Shown: positions 20,161-29,701, counted from the first letter of the stretch. The stretch: DNA of 64,000 nt from Pseudomonas sp. SDI (GCF_003105155.1 NZ_QETK01000020.1:38611-102610), one strand, 5' to 3'. The notes: a model not told the origin generated them from the sequence alone. Program-made: numbers and translations.

Positions 20161-21840
20161 TCAGCGTTCGTGAACGTAGGTGCCCGGTGCGGCTTCGCCG
20201 GCCGGGTAGGCCTTGTTGCCGAGGCTGGCAGGGGCTTTTTTCAGTTTGCCCGAGCGTTCTTCCAGCCAGGTTTGCCAGTACAGCCACCAGGAATCGGTGT
20301 GCTTGGTCGAGTTTTCCTGCCAGTCGGTGGCCAGCGCCGGCATTTCGGTGCTGGTCATGTAACGCGCCTTGGGGTTGCCGGGCGGGTTGAGGATGCTCTG
20401 GATATGCCCGCTGTTGGACAGCAGGAACTCGACCTTGCCACCGAACAGTTGGGCCGACTTGTAGCAGGACATCCACGGCGTGATGTGGTCGTTGGTGCCG
20501 GCCACACTGAAGATGTCGGCGGTGACTTTCTTCAGGTCGATTGGCGTGCCGCACACTTCCAGTGCATCGCTGCGGGTCAGTGGGTTGTTTTTGAACATTT
20601 CGATCAGGTCGCCATGGAAGGCGGCCGGCAGGCGCGTGGTGTCGTTGTTCCAGAACAGGATGTCGAACACCGGCGGCTCGTTGCCGAGCAGGTAGTTGTT
20701 CACCCAGTAGTTCCAGATCAGGTCGTTGGGGCGCATCCAGGCAAACACCTTGGCCATGTCGCGGCCTTCGAGCACACCGGCCTGGTAGGAATGGCGCTTG
20801 GCCGCCTCCAGGGTCTGCTCGTCGACGAACAGCGCCACCTGTGTATCCAGGGTGGTGTCGAGCACGCTGACCAGCAAGGTCAGGGCGTTGACCTTGGTTT
20901 CGCCCAGCGCTGCGTAATGGCCCACCAGCGCGGTGCAGGTGATGCCGCCGGAGCAGGCGCCGAGCATGTTCAGGTCTTTGCTGCCGGTGATCGCCAGTAC
21001 CACGTCGACGGCTTCCTTGAGCGCGTCGATATAGGTCGACAAGCCCCACTCGCGCTGCGCCTTGGTCGGGTTGCGCCAGCTGACGATGAAGGTCTGCACG
21101 GTGGAACGCAGGCAGAAGCGCGCCAGGCTCTTTTCCGGGCTGAGGTCGAATACATAGAACTTGTTGATCTGCGGCGGCACCACCAGCAGCGGGCGTTCGT
21201 GCACCTGCTCGGTGATCGGCCGGTACTGGATCAGTTCCAGCACGTCGTTGCGAAACACCACCGAGCCTTCGCTGGTGCCGAGGTTCTTGCCAACCTCGAA
21301 GGCCTCCATGTTCACCTGGCTGGGCATGCCGCCGTTGTGCACCATGTCCTTGGCCAGGTTCGACAGGCCGTCGAGCAGGCTTTTGCCACCGGTTTCGAAG
21401 AAGCGTTTGACCGCTGCCGGGTTGGCGGCGGTGTTAGTCGGGGCCATGGCCTCGGTCATCAGGTTGATGACGAAGTGGCCGCGGCTGATGTCCTGGTCGG
21501 ACAGGTTGGATTGCCCAATCCAGTCGTGCAGTTCCTTGCGCCAGGCCAGGTAGGTTTGCAGGTAGCGGCGATACAGCGGGTTCTGGCTCCAGGCCGGGTC
21601 GCTGAAACGGCGGTCGTCACCCTCCGGCTGTAGGCCGGATTTGCCGAAGATCACATCCTTGAGTTCCATGCCGAAATGCGCGACATGCTTGGCACTGTGC
21701 AGCGGTTGCCGGATGGCCTGACGCAGCACCATTCGAGCAGAAGTCAGCAAATCCTTGCGGCGCAAGCCGATCACCGGGTTCAGGCCCAGTGTGTTCTCCG
21801 AGGCTTGGCGCTGCAGGTCATCGTTATTCTTGTTACTCAT
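20161..21840 (-). CDS. phaC1: Class II PHA synthase 1
   Basis: Main medium-chain PHA synthase, 559 residues, the exact family length. Lipase-like box GACSGG with nucleophile Cys296; VPPQINKFYVFDLSP and VFAWMRPNDLIWNYWVNNYLLG precede the catalytic Asp, and SNSGHIQSILNPPGNPKARY carries the catalytic His. First gene of phaC1-phaZ-phaC2-phaD; the 364 bases upstream hold its promoter and a possible PhaD operator. Confidence 0.98.
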   Translation of the reverse strand: MSNKNNDDLQRQASENTLGLNPVIGLRRKDLLTSARMVLRQAIRQPLHSAKHVAHFGMELKDVIFGKSGLQPEGDDRRFSDPAWSQNPLYRRYLQTYLAWRKELHDWIGQSNLSDQDISRGHFVINLMTEAMAPTNTAANPAAVKRFFETGGKSLLDGLSNLAKDMVHNGGMPSQVNMEAFEVGKNLGTSEGSVVFRNDVLELIQYRPITEQVHERPLLVVPPQINKFYVFDLSPEKSLARFCLRSTVQTFIVSWRNPTKAQREWGLSTYIDALKEAVDVVLAITGSKDLNMLGACSGGITCTALVGHYAALGETKVNALTLLVSVLDTTLDTQVALFVDEQTLEAAKRHSYQAGVLEGRDMAKVFAWMRPNDLIWNYWVNNYLLGNEPPVFDILFWNNDTTRLPAAFHGDLIEMFKNNPLTRSDALEVCGTPIDLKKVTADIFSVAGTNDHITPWMSCYKSAQLFGGKVEFLLSNSGHIQSILNPPGNPKARYMTSTEMPALATDWQENSTKHTDSWWLYWQTWLEERSGKLKKAPASLGNKAYPAGEAAPGTYVHER

Positions 21841-22204
21841 CTACGACGCTCCGTTGTCCTGAGACGAGTACCGGCGAGTGCTGTGAGCGTGACACAGACG
21901 TAGGCCCGGTACTGCTGCTCGGGTGACCAGTGATAACGAACTGCGGTCCTGCGGCCGGATGCAAACGACGATGAGCGTTGCCCTGATTACGGGCCAGAGT
22001 GTTCTGCGTGTGAAGACAGCCTGCTTTCGCTCGCGACCTCTACATACCGGCCAGACCCTGCCCGATGACGATGCAGGGAGCTTGCCAGATCCATTGGTTA
22101 CCCGACTTTCCTGTATTACGCAAGCCGGCCAATCGTTGGCCGTTGCCAGAGGCATTCAAGCAGATAGCGTTAGAAAATGCGCTCTAAACAGGAAGACTAG
22201 TGAG
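21841..22204 (-). promoter_or_regulatory. phaC1 upstream region with candidate PhaD operator at 22169-22188
   Basis: This 364-base gap between phaC1 and the DUF971 gene contains no credible gene. At 22169-22188, GTTAGA and TCTAAA are inverted half-sites separated by 8 bases. PhaD operators in P. putida are described as two inverted 6-base half-sites separated by 8 bases, so this is a good candidate. It lies about 330 bases before the phaC1 start, implying a long leader if it acts at the phaC1 promoter. No obvious terminator or other repeat was seen in the rest of the gap. Confidence 0.55.
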
Positions 22205-22582
22205 CTAGAGCATCAGCTTGATGACAGACTCGGACGGATCGCGGGATTTGCCGGCCTTGGCCAGCGCGTCGAGGTAATCGGCCCAGAGCGCCTGCTGGCG
22301 CAGGCACAGCTGTTCAAGGTAGTCCCAGGTGAACAGGCCGCTGTCGTGGCCGTCGTCGAAGGTCAGTTTCAGTGCGTACTGGCCGGCCGGCTCGATTCGG
22401 GTCAGGCCGACGCCCAGTTTGCCGACTTGCAGGATCGGGTTGCCGTGGCCCTGGACCTCGGCGGAAGGGGAGTGCACGCGCAGGAATTCTGCCGGCAGTT
22501 GATAGACCTCGTCGGGCCCGTAGGTCAGGCTCAGGGTTTTCGAGGCTTTGTGCAGATTGATGGCGCTGGGGAGTCGGGACAT
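22205..22582 (-). CDS. DUF971 (gamma-butyrobetaine hydroxylase-like N-terminal) domain protein
   Basis: Protein of 125 residues made of one DUF971 domain, the small fold also found at the N-terminus of gamma-butyrobetaine hydroxylase. Characteristic stretches are LSLTYGPDEVYQLPAEFLRVHSPSAEVQGHG, YALKLTFDDGHDSGLFTWDYLEQL and LEQLCLRQQALWADYLDAL. No signal peptide or membrane segment. It is always next to hslU in pseudomonads and lies 89 bases downstream of hslU on the same strand, with a repeat between. No function is established; a metal-binding or cluster-trafficking role has been proposed for the domain. Confidence 0.85.
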   Translation of the reverse strand: MSRLPSAINLHKASKTLSLTYGPDEVYQLPAEFLRVHSPSAEVQGHGNPILQVGKLGVGLTRIEPAGQYALKLTFDDGHDSGLFTWDYLEQLCLRQQALWADYLDALAKAGKSRDPSESVIKLML

Positions 22583-22600
22583 TTTTGAGGGCTTCTTGGG

Positions 22601-22673
22601 CTACAAGCTTCAAGCTACAAGCTGCAAGACGAGTATGTCCAGCTTGCAGCTTGAGGCTTGTAGCTTGCCGCTT
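22601..22673. repeat. Inverted heptad repeat (CAAGCTN units) at the hslU stop
   Basis: The left arm (22601-22628) reads as successive CAAGCTN heptads (CAAGCTT, CAAGCTA, CAAGCTG) and the right arm (22640-22670) carries the complementary AGCTTGC/AGCTTGA/AGCTTGC. The two arms fold on each other. It abuts the hslU stop codon. A related element lies at 51171-51283. Confidence 0.75.
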
Positions 22674-24009
22674 ACAGAATGTAGCGGGACAGGTCTTCGT
22701 TCTGCGCCAATTCGCCGAGGTGGCTGTTGACGTAGTCGGCGTCGATGCGGATCGGCGCTTCCTGATGTGCGCTGGCCAGGTCGCCGGCGCTGAACGAGAC
22801 CTCTTCGAGCAGACGCTCAAGCAGGGTGTGCAGGCGCCGGGCACCGATGTTCTCGGTCTTCTCGTTGACCTGCCAGGCGATCTCGGCCAGGCGCTTGATG
22901 CCGTCGGCGGCGAACTCGATGTTCAGGCCTTCGGTTTTCAGCAGTTCGCGGTACTGTTCGGTCAGCGACGCGTGCGGCTCGCTGAGGATGCGCTCGAAGT
23001 CTTCCGGGCTCAGTGCCTTGAGTTCCACGCGGATCGGCAGACGGCCTTGCAGTTCGGGCACCAGGTCGCTCGGCTTGCTCAGGTGGAAGGCACCGGAGGC
23101 AATGAACAGGATGTGGTCGGTCTTGACCATGCCCAGCTTGGTGTTCACCGTGCAGCCTTCGATCAGCGGCAGCAGGTCGCGCTGCACGCCTTCACGGGAG
23201 ACATCGGCGCCGCCGACGTTGCCGCGCTTGGCCACCTTGTCGATTTCGTCGATGAACACGATGCCGTGCTGTTCGACCGCTTCCAGGGCCTTGGCCTTGA
23301 GCTCTTCCTCGTTGACCAGGCGCCCGGCTTCTTCGTCGCGCACCAGCTTGAGCGCTTCCTTGACCTTGAGCTTGCGGTTCTTGCGCTTGCCCTTGCCCAT
23401 GTTGGCGAACAGGTTCTGCAGCTGGTTGGTCATCTCTTCCATGCCAGGCGGCGCGGAAATATCGACGCCGACGGCATCGGCCACTTCGATTTCGATTTCC
23501 TTGTCGTCCAGTTGGCCTTCGCGCAGGCGCTTGCGGAACAGCTGGCGGGTGTTGGAATCCTGGCTGGTGACCTGGTCTTCGTTGAAGCCGGTGCGTGCCG
23601 GTGGCAGCAGGGCGTCGAGGATGCGCTCTTCGGCGGCGTCTTCGGCGCGGTGCTGGACGCGGGTCATCTCCTGCTCGCGGAGCAGCTTGATGGCGGCGTC
23701 GGCCAGATCACGGATGATCGATTCGACATCACGGCCGACATAGCCGACTTCGGTAAACTTGGTCGCTTCGACCTTGATGAACGGGGCGTTGGCCAACTTC
23801 GCCAGGCGGCGGGCGATTTCGGTTTTGCCGACGCCGGTCGGGCCGATCATCAGGATGTTCTTCGGGGTGACTTCGACGCGCAGTTCGGCTGGCAGTTGCA
23901 TGCGCCGCCAGCGGTTGCGCAGGGCGATGGCGACGGCGCGCTTGGCGTCGTCCTGGCCGATGATGTGGCGGTTGAGCTCGTGGACGATTTCGCGGGGGGT
24001 CATAGACAT
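22672..24009 (-). CDS. hslU: ATP-dependent protease ATPase subunit HslU
   Basis: AAA+ unfoldase that feeds substrates to HslV, 445 residues. Walker [10 protein letters not shown], Walker [14 protein letters not shown], pore motif near GYVGRDV, and the sensor/C-terminal region ending [15 protein letters not shown] (here [11 protein letters not shown]), whose C-terminal residues insert into HslV. The I-domain is present between about residues 110 and 240. Downstream of hslV by 76 bases on the same strand; that spacer contains an 8-base hairpin (GCCCAACC at 24051 with its complement). Confidence 0.98.
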   Translation of the reverse strand: MSMTPREIVHELNRHIIGQDDAKRAVAIALRNRWRRMQLPAELRVEVTPKNILMIGPTGVGKTEIARRLAKLANAPFIKVEATKFTEVGYVGRDVESIIRDLADAAIKLLREQEMTRVQHRAEDAAEERILDALLPPARTGFNEDQVTSQDSNTRQLFRKRLREGQLDDKEIEIEVADAVGVDISAPPGMEEMTNQLQNLFANMGKGKRKNRKLKVKEALKLVRDEEAGRLVNEEELKAKALEAVEQHGIVFIDEIDKVAKRGNVGGADVSREGVQRDLLPLIEGCTVNTKLGMVKTDHILFIASGAFHLSKPSDLVPELQGRLPIRVELKALSPEDFERILSEPHASLTEQYRELLKTEGLNIEFAADGIKRLAEIAWQVNEKTENIGARRLHTLLERLLEEVSFSAGDLASAHQEAPIRIDADYVNSHLGELAQNEDLSRYIL

Positions 24010-24085
24010 GGTGATGTCGGTCCTGTGGCGCGGTAATTCAGCGTGGAAAAGCCCAACCGCCGGGGTTGGGCGCCAGAACAGCTGA

Positions 24086-24616
24086 TTACTCGGCCAGGTC
24101 CTGCTCCTCGATGGTCAGGTTGTGGTTGGTGAACACGCAGATATCGCCGGCAATGTTCAGGGCGGTTTCGGCGATTTCACGCGCCGACAGGTCGGTTTTC
24201 TGCAGCAGGGCGCGCGCGGCGGCCTGGGCGTAGGCGCCACCGGAGCCCATGGCGATCAGGCCGTCTTCCGGCTCGACCACGTCACCGTTGCCGGTGATGA
24301 TCAGCGATGCATCCTTGTTGGCGACGGCCAGCATGGCTTCCAGGCGGCTCAGCGAGCGGTCGGTACGCCATTCCTTGGCCAGCTCGACGGCGGCGCGAAT
24401 CAGGTGGCCCTGGTGTTTTTCCAGTTGCCCTTCAAAACGTTCGAACAGGGTGAAGGCGTCGGCAGTGGCACCGGCGAAGCCAGCAATGACCTGGCCGTGG
24501 TACAGGCGACGAACCTTTTTGGCGTTGCCTTTCATCACGGTGTTGCCGAGGGAAACCTGGCCGTCGCCGCCCATGACGACTTTGCCGTGGCGGCGAACTG
24601 AAACGATGGTGGTCAA
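24086..24616 (-). CDS. hslV: ATP-dependent protease peptidase subunit HslV
   Basis: Threonine peptidase of the HslVU complex, 176 residues, related to proteasome beta subunits. Begins [24 protein letters not shown]; after Met removal Thr2 is the nucleophile. The [15 protein letters not shown] segment and the C-terminal IYTNHN-like region (here [12 protein letters not shown]) are conserved. First gene of the hslVU operon, behind a heat-shock promoter at 24661-24688. Confidence 0.98.
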   Translation of the reverse strand: MTTIVSVRRHGKVVMGGDGQVSLGNTVMKGNAKKVRRLYHGQVIAGFAGATADAFTLFERFEGQLEKHQGHLIRAAVELAKEWRTDRSLSRLEAMLAVANKDASLIITGNGDVVEPEDGLIAMGSGGAYAQAAARALLQKTDLSAREIAETALNIAGDICVFTNHNLTIEEQDLAE

Positions 24617-24660
24617 GGGAGAGTCTCCACGCAGCGGGGCGAAAATGCCGATGCAGACTC

Positions 24661-24688
24661 ATATGGGGGTGCGGGGAAGGATTTCAAC
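24661..24688 (-). promoter_or_regulatory. Sigma-32 (RpoH) heat-shock promoter of hslVU
   Basis: On the minus strand GTTGAAA (24688-24682) is followed after 13 bases by CCCCATAT (24668-24661), close to the sigma-32 consensus CTTGAAA and CCCCATnT. It sits about 45 bases before the hslV start, as expected for a heat-shock operon. Confidence 0.75.
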
Positions 24689-24717
24689 TGTGGGAGATGA
24701 GTGGTTGCCAGTGTAGG

Positions 24718-24750
24718 CCTCATCGCGGGACGAGTCGTCCCGCGATGAGG
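24718..24750. repeat. Perfect 33-base palindrome between hslV and pyrC'
   Basis: A 16-base arm, CCTCATCGCGGGACGA, and its exact complement flank a single G. This is the longest perfect member of the REP family here. It lies downstream of pyrC' and upstream of the hslVU promoter, so it may end pyrimidine-operon transcription before the heat-shock operon. Confidence 0.85.
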
Positions 24751-24761
24751 CCAGTAGGCAA

Positions 24762-26033
24762 TCACCCCTCGTGGCTGATATGCCCATCGACCAAGGTATA
24801 ACGCACCGCACTGGGCAGGCAGTGGCCGATGAACGGGCAGTTTTCACCCTTCGAACGCCAGGTCTCCCCCGCCACCGTCGAGGCTTGCGGGTCGAACAGC
24901 ACCAGGTCTGCCGCGCCGCCCACCTTCAGCTCACCGGCTGGCAGACGCAGCGCCTGCGCCGGGCCTGTCGACAAACGTTGCAACAAAGTCGTCAGGTCGA
25001 GCAGGCCGTCTTCCACCAGGGTCATGGCCAGCGGCAGCAACAGCTCGACGCTGCTGATGCCCGGCTCGGTGGCACCGAACGGCGCCAGCTTGGCATCGCG
25101 CTCATGCGGCTGGTGATGGCTGGAAATCGCCTGGATCACCCCGGACTTCAGCGCCGCGCGCAAACCGTCGCGGTCGGCCTGGGTGCGCAGCGGCGGCTGC
25201 ACGTGGTACAGGCTGGAGAAGTCGGCCAGGGCCTGATCGGTCAGGATCAACTGGTACAGCGCCACATCGGCGGTGACCGGCAGGCCGCGGGCCTGGGCCT
25301 GCTCGATCAGCTCGGCGCCACGGGCGCTGGTCAGCTGGCTGAAGTGTGCGCGCACACCGGTTTGCTCGACCAGCAGCAGGTCGCGGGCCAGGGCCACGGT
25401 TTCGGCGGTTTCCGGAATGCCCGGCAAGCCGAGGAAGCTGGCCATCGCGCCTTCGTGGGCGAGACCGCCCTGGGCCAGGTCGCGGTCCTGGGAATGGAAG
25501 ATCACCGTCAGGTCGAAGGTGGCCGCATATTCCAGCGCCCGGCACAGCGTACGGGTGTTGCCGAAGCTCTTCAGGCCGTTGCCGAAGGCCACGCAGCCGG
25601 CGTCGCGCAGGGCGATCAGCTCGGCCAGTTGCTCGCCTTCCAGGCCTTTGCTCAGGGCACCGATCGGAAACACCTTGCTGTGCCCGGCTTCGCGGGCGCG
25701 GTCGAGGATCAGCTCGGCCACCGCCGACACGTCCAGGACCGGTTTGGTGTGCGGTGGGCAGCACAGGCTGGTGACGCCACCGGCTGCGGCGGCGCGGGTT
25801 TCGCTGGCAATGCTGCCTTTGCGGCTGTAGCCCGGCTCGCGCAGGGCGACGCTCAGGTCGACCAGACCGGGCGCAGCGACCAGGCCATTGGCCTCCAGCG
25901 TGCGCGCGGCCTTGAAGCCGGCCGGCGCGGCGCCGATGGCAACGATCTTGCCGGCGTCGATATGCAGGTCGCTGAGCTGGTCCAGGCCAGACGTCGGATC
26001 GATGACCCGGGCGCCGAGGATACTGAGGGTCAC
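24762..26033 (-). CDS. pyrC': Dihydroorotase-like PyrC' (non-catalytic partner of PyrB)
   Basis: Dihydroorotase homologue of 423 residues (sometimes named pyrX) that in pseudomonads is inactive as an enzyme but needed to assemble active aspartate carbamoyltransferase with PyrB. The sequence shows the decay: the metal-binding HxH of the DLHVHLREPG-type motif is replaced ([11 protein letters not shown], no histidines), and the later metal Asp of the TDHAPH-type motif is replaced (SSHHQPHE). The overall amidohydrolase fold is retained. Its start overlaps the pyrB stop by 4 bases, consistent with stoichiometric production. Confidence 0.93.
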   Translation of the reverse strand: MTLSILGARVIDPTSGLDQLSDLHIDAGKIVAIGAAPAGFKAARTLEANGLVAAPGLVDLSVALREPGYSRKGSIASETRAAAAGGVTSLCCPPHTKPVLDVSAVAELILDRAREAGHSKVFPIGALSKGLEGEQLAELIALRDAGCVAFGNGLKSFGNTRTLCRALEYAATFDLTVIFHSQDRDLAQGGLAHEGAMASFLGLPGIPETAETVALARDLLLVEQTGVRAHFSQLTSARGAELIEQAQARGLPVTADVALYQLILTDQALADFSSLYHVQPPLRTQADRDGLRAALKSGVIQAISSHHQPHERDAKLAPFGATEPGISSVELLLPLAMTLVEDGLLDLTTLLQRLSTGPAQALRLPAGELKVGGAADLVLFDPQASTVAGETWRSKGENCPFIGHCLPSAVRYTLVDGHISHEG

Positions 26034-27034
26034 TGGGCGTTCTCCTGCTCGAATTGACGTTGGGCGGTCTGCCCGCTCATGGCCATCGACAGCACCGCCA
26101 TGCGCACGGCGATGCCGTAGGTAACCTGGTTGAGGATCACCGACTGGGCGCCGTCGGCAACCGCCGACTCGATCTCGACGCCACGGTTGATCGGCCCCGG
26201 GTGCATCACGATGGCATCCGGCTTGGCCCCGGCCAGGCGTGCGGTGGTCAGGCCGAACAGGCGGTAGAACTCGCCTTCGCTCGGCAGCAGGCCGCCGGCC
26301 ATGCGTTCACGCTGCAGGCGCAGCATGATCACCACGTCGACGTCCTTCAGGCCTTGTTCGAGGTCGGTGTAGACCTTGACCCCGTACTGCTCGATACCGA
26401 TCGGCAGCAGGGTTTTCGGGCCGATCACACGGATATCCGGGCAGCCCAGGGTTTTCAGCGCGAGCATGTTCGAGCGCGCCACCCGCGAGTGCAGGATGTC
26501 GCCGACAATGGCCACCGAAAGGTTTTCGAAGCCGCCCTTGTGCCGACGAATGGTGAGCATGTCGAGCATGCCCTGGGTCGGGTGGGCATGACGGCCGTCG
26601 CCGCCGTTGATGATTGCCACCTCCGGGCACACGTGCTCGGCGATGAAGTGCGCGGCGCCCGAGTCGCCGTGGCGTACCACGAACATGTCGGCGGCCATGG
26701 CTTCGAGGTTGCGCAGGGTGTCGAACAGGGTCTCGCCCTTGCTCGTCGAGGAGGTCGACACGTTCAGCGTGATCACATCGGCCGACAGCCGCTGGGCGGC
26801 CAGTTCGAAGGTGGTGCGGGTGCGGGTGGAGTTTTCGAAGAACACGTTGCACACGGTTTTACCGCGCAGCAATGGCACCTTCTTTACGGCCCGCGCGCCG
26901 ACTTCGAGGAACGAGTCGGCGGTGTCGAGGATTTCGGTCAACAGCTCGCGGGGCAAACCGTCGAGCGAGAGGAAGTGGCGCAGCTGGCCCTGATCATTGA
27001 GCTGCAGCGGGCGCTTGGCGTCGAGTGGCGTCAT
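26030..27034 (-). CDS. pyrB: Aspartate carbamoyltransferase catalytic subunit
   Basis: Committed step of pyrimidine synthesis: condenses carbamoyl phosphate with aspartate. It has 334 residues, about 20-25 longer at the N-terminus than E. coli PyrB, as usual for pseudomonads where this extension takes part in nucleotide control. Carbamoyl-phosphate motif [27 protein letters not shown], and aspartate-site region [11 protein letters not shown] are intact. There is no pyrI nearby; the partner is pyrC', overlapping downstream. Confidence 0.97.
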   Translation of the reverse strand: MTPLDAKRPLQLNDQGQLRHFLSLDGLPRELLTEILDTADSFLEVGARAVKKVPLLRGKTVCNVFFENSTRTRTTFELAAQRLSADVITLNVSTSSTSKGETLFDTLRNLEAMAADMFVVRHGDSGAAHFIAEHVCPEVAIINGGDGRHAHPTQGMLDMLTIRRHKGGFENLSVAIVGDILHSRVARSNMLALKTLGCPDIRVIGPKTLLPIGIEQYGVKVYTDLEQGLKDVDVVIMLRLQRERMAGGLLPSEGEFYRLFGLTTARLAGAKPDAIVMHPGPINRGVEIESAVADGAQSVILNQVTYGIAVRMAVLSMAMSGQTAQRQFEQENAQ

Positions 27035-27046
27035 CGCGGGGGACTC

Positions 27047-27565
27047 TTAAAGGGCGGAAGCGGAAGCGAGGTCCTGGCGCTCGAGGGCGAGCGGGGCGGG
27101 GCCGAGCAATTTTACCCGTTCATGGGCGGCCAGCGACAGGGTGGCACCGACCACATTCGGCCGGATCGGCAATTCGCCGGCGTCCAGGTCGAGCAGGCAG
27201 ACCAGGGTCACGCTGGCCGGGCGGCCATAGTCGAACAGTTCGTTGAGGGCCGCGCGGATGGTTCGGCCGCTCATCAGCACGTCGTCGATCAGCACCAGGT
27301 GCTGGCCTTCGATCTCGAACGGCAGTTCCGACGGGCGCACTTGCGGGTGCAGGCCGTTCTGGCTGAAATCGTCGCGGTAGAACGACACATCGAGGGTGCC
27401 CAGCGGCGTGTCGCTGCCGAGCTCGGCCAGCAGCGCCTGGGCGACCCAGACACCGCCGGTGCGGATGCCGATGAAGCGCGGTTGGTCGATCTGGCGGCGC
27501 GCGAGATGGGCGCGAAGGTCGACAGCCATCTGCCGGATCAGTTCGGCGGGATTGGGTAGGCTCAT
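27047..27565 (-). CDS. pyrR: PyrR bifunctional regulator / uracil phosphoribosyltransferase
   Basis: Phosphoribosyltransferase-fold protein of 172 residues. In Gram-positives PyrR binds pyr mRNA; in pseudomonads the regulatory role is less clear. The PRPP-binding motif [17 protein letters not shown] is intact and the protein is full length, so uracil phosphoribosyltransferase activity is plausible. It precedes pyrB by 12 bases and follows ruvX by 47 bases on the same strand. Confidence 0.94.
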   Translation of the reverse strand: MSLPNPAELIRQMAVDLRAHLARRQIDQPRFIGIRTGGVWVAQALLAELGSDTPLGTLDVSFYRDDFSQNGLHPQVRPSELPFEIEGQHLVLIDDVLMSGRTIRAALNELFDYGRPASVTLVCLLDLDAGELPIRPNVVGATLSLAAHERVKLLGPAPLALERQDLASASAL

Positions 27566-27612
27566 GCTTGCTCCTCAAAGCGCCGGGGCTGACCCGGCGG
27601 TAAAACCGGTGA

Positions 27613-28053
27613 TCAGGATTGCAACTGCCCGGCATTGGCCTCCAGCCAGCCTTGCAGGAGCAGGGCGGCGGCGATCGCATCGACCGGGTTGTCGCGGTAA
27701 CTGCCGCGCTGACCGCCGCGGGCCATGCGCTCGCCCTTGGCTTCGAAGGTGGTCAGGCGTTCGTCGTGGGTGTGTACCGGCAGGTTGAAGCGGCCGTTCA
27801 GGCGGCGCGCGAACTTCTCGGCGCGCTCGCTCATTTCGCTGGGCGTGCCGTCCATGTTCAGCGGCAGGCCGACGACCAGGGCGTCGGGCTTCCATTCCTT
27901 GATGAGCTTTTCCATTTGCGCCCAATCGGGGCTGCCATTCTGTGCTTTCAGCGTGCACAGCTCGCGGGCCTGGCCGGTGATGACCTGGCCGACGGCGACG
28001 CCGATCTGCCGGCTGCCGTAGTCGAAGCCCAGTAACAAGCGGATCCCGGCCAT
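27613..28053 (-). CDS. ruvX: Holliday junction resolvase-like YqgF/RuvX
   Basis: RNase H-fold nuclease of 146 residues (YqgF family), implicated in 16S rRNA 5'-end maturation and Holliday-junction resolution. The acidic motif LGFDYGSRQIGVAVG starts the fold; VVGLPLNMDGTPSEM, HDERLTTFEA and DAIAAALLLQGWL supply the other conserved residues. It starts at the last base of algH, so the two are cotranscribed. Confidence 0.93.
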   Translation of the reverse strand: MAGIRLLLGFDYGSRQIGVAVGQVITGQARELCTLKAQNGSPDWAQMEKLIKEWKPDALVVGLPLNMDGTPSEMSERAEKFARRLNGRFNLPVHTHDERLTTFEAKGERMARGGQRGSYRDNPVDAIAAALLLQGWLEANAGQLQS

Positions 28054-28622
28054 CAGGCGTGCCCCGCCTGGCTGGTGAGCAGGCTCAGGTCGATCTTGAG
28101 GATCTTCGCCGCTTCGTTGAGGCGTTTGTCGCTGGCCATGCCAAAGATGATCTCCGGGTCGAACGGGCAGTTGAGCCAGGCGTTGTCGGCCAGTTCCGCT
28201 TCCAGTTGGCCGGCTTCCCAGCCGGCGTAGCCGAGGGTGATCAGGCTTTTTTCCGGGCCGACGCCGTCGGCGATGGCAAACAGGATGTCCTGCGAGGTGG
28301 ACAGCGACAGGCCGTCGAGGGCGACGGTGGCCTGGTAGGTTTTCTCACTGGTGTGCAGGACGAAGCCGCGGTCGGTCTGCACCGGGCCGCCCAGGTAGAT
28401 CGGGACCTGCAGGCAGCTGGCCGGCGGTTCGACGTCGGGGCGCAGTTGTTCGAGGATATCCGCCAGGTTCAGCTCCTGGGGGCGATTGACCACCAGCCCC
28501 ATGGCACCGTTGGCGTTGTGCTCGACGATGTAGGTAAGGGTATGCGCGAAGTTCGGGTCGGCCATGTGCGGCATGGCGATCAGGAACTGATGCTTGAGGT
28601 AACTCGGACTGAGGTTTTTCAT
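28053..28622 (-). CDS. algH: YqgE/AlgH family protein
   Basis: UPF0301 (YqgE/AlgH) protein of 189 residues from ATG at 28622; an upstream 12-residue extension has no ribosome site and is rejected. Typical stretches are YLKHQFLIAMPHMADPNFAHTLTYIVEHNANGAMGLVVNRP and VGPEKSLITLGYAGWEAGQLEAELADNAWL. AlgH was named as a regulator of alginate genes in P. aeruginosa; the molecular function remains unproven. It is coupled to ruvX downstream. Confidence 0.93.
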   Translation of the reverse strand: MKNLSPSYLKHQFLIAMPHMADPNFAHTLTYIVEHNANGAMGLVVNRPQELNLADILEQLRPDVEPPASCLQVPIYLGGPVQTDRGFVLHTSEKTYQATVALDGLSLSTSQDILFAIADGVGPEKSLITLGYAGWEAGQLEAELADNAWLNCPFDPEIIFGMASDKRLNEAAKILKIDLSLLTSQAGHA

Positions 28623-28641
28623 GGTTTGTAGTGTGGCGGTG

Positions 28642-28668
28642 AGGCGCTGGGCTGGCAAGCCAGCGCCT
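28642..28668. repeat. Short hairpin repeat between tonB-like gene and algH
   Basis: AGGCGCTGG and CCAGCGCCT form a 9-base stem around GCTGGCAAG. The same core (GGCGC...GCAAGCCAGCGCC) recurs at 41660-41687, marking a second hairpin family. Confidence 0.65.
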
Positions 28669-28696
28669 ACAGAAACCGTGCAGTTCCTAGTTGTAC

Positions 28697-29602
28697 TCAG
28701 TTACTCGACAGCCGGTCACCCCGCGCAAAGCGCCAGGTGCGGATGATCTCCAGCCGGTCGACATCGGCCAGGTCCCCGGTAAACGGTGCAAAGGGCGCTG
28801 CCAGGCGCACGATACGCTGCGCCGCCTGATCCAGCACCGGCTGCCCGGACGATTCCAGCACCAGTACCTCATACAGCGAGCCATCGCTGTTGATCGACAC
28901 CAGCAGGCGCAGGTTGCCGTAGATCTGCTGGCGCCGCGCTTCGTCCGGGTAGTTCAGGTTACCGATCCGCTCGACCTTCTTGCGCCACTCGTCCTTGTAC
29001 CAGGCGCCCTTGTCGCGCATGGTCGAGGCCGCGCTCAAACGGTGGATGCGCGGGCGTTTGGCGTACATCTGCTGTTCATGCGACAGCTCCGCCTCAAGGC
29101 TGGCGATCTGGCTCGACAGCTGCGAGCTGTCGAAGTCCGGGGTGGCGGCCTTGGGTTTTTCCTGCGGCTTGACTTCTTTCGGGCGGGTCTCGACCTTCTG
29201 GGCCTTCGGCGCCTGGGTGGCAATCGCCGCCTTGGGCGGGGCCGGCTGCGGCGGCACCTCCTGTCGGGCGGCCGGCGGAGGCGTGACCTTGTTGATCTTG
29301 TTGTCCTGGAACGGCGCGACCTCGGTGGTCTTGGGCAGCGCCTTCTTCTCCAGCGTGCCGCTGCCCTGCTGGTTGTCCTGGGCCAGGTAATCGGCCTTCT
29401 TCGGCGCGCTGTCGCTCTTGAAGGTGGCCAGGGTGATTTCCATGGTCCGGCGGATTTCCTCCGGCTTGGCGAAGGTAAAGCCCACCCCGAGGATCAGCGC
29501 CAGGTGCACCAGCGCCGCCATGAACAAGGTGAAGCCCAGCCGGTCCGCCGGGCGGACGCGGGGCGGGGAAAAGTCGGCAGGAATGTCGGCAGGAAGCGTC
29601 AT
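28697..29602 (-). CDS. TonB family protein (TonB3-like)
   Basis: Energy-transducer-type protein of 301 residues. It has a short cytoplasmic N-terminus, one membrane helix (LGFTLFMAALVHLALILGVGF, about 27-47), a Pro/Lys-rich periplasmic spacer (about 100-160), a coiled segment, and a C-terminal TonB domain (YPDEARRQQIYGNLRLLVSINSDGSLYEVLVLESSG). No exbB/exbD are adjacent. Its position next to gshB and pilG matches tonB3 of P. aeruginosa, which is required for twitching motility and pilus assembly, so a link to the neighbouring Pil-Chp genes is likely (inference from synteny). Confidence 0.85.
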   Translation of the reverse strand: MTLPADIPADFSPPRVRPADRLGFTLFMAALVHLALILGVGFTFAKPEEIRRTMEITLATFKSDSAPKKADYLAQDNQQGSGTLEKKALPKTTEVAPFQDNKINKVTPPPAARQEVPPQPAPPKAAIATQAPKAQKVETRPKEVKPQEKPKAATPDFDSSQLSSQIASLEAELSHEQQMYAKRPRIHRLSAASTMRDKGAWYKDEWRKKVERIGNLNYPDEARRQQIYGNLRLLVSINSDGSLYEVLVLESSGQPVLDQAAQRIVRLAAPFAPFTGDLADVDRLEIIRTWRFARGDRLSSN

Positions 29603-29701
29603 CGATTATCCAGCAGCCGGCGAACACCGGCAGAGCAGGGCGCCCGGTTCAAAAAGGACCGGCATGATAACCCACTCTGCGCGGTTTCCCCGCGTCGGCG
29701 G

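Noticed and set aside
19166..21049. 627-residue minus-strand frame across phaC1, phaZ and spacer
   Set aside because: Out of frame with three well-supported genes; Arg/Pro/Gly-rich composition is typical of frame shadows.
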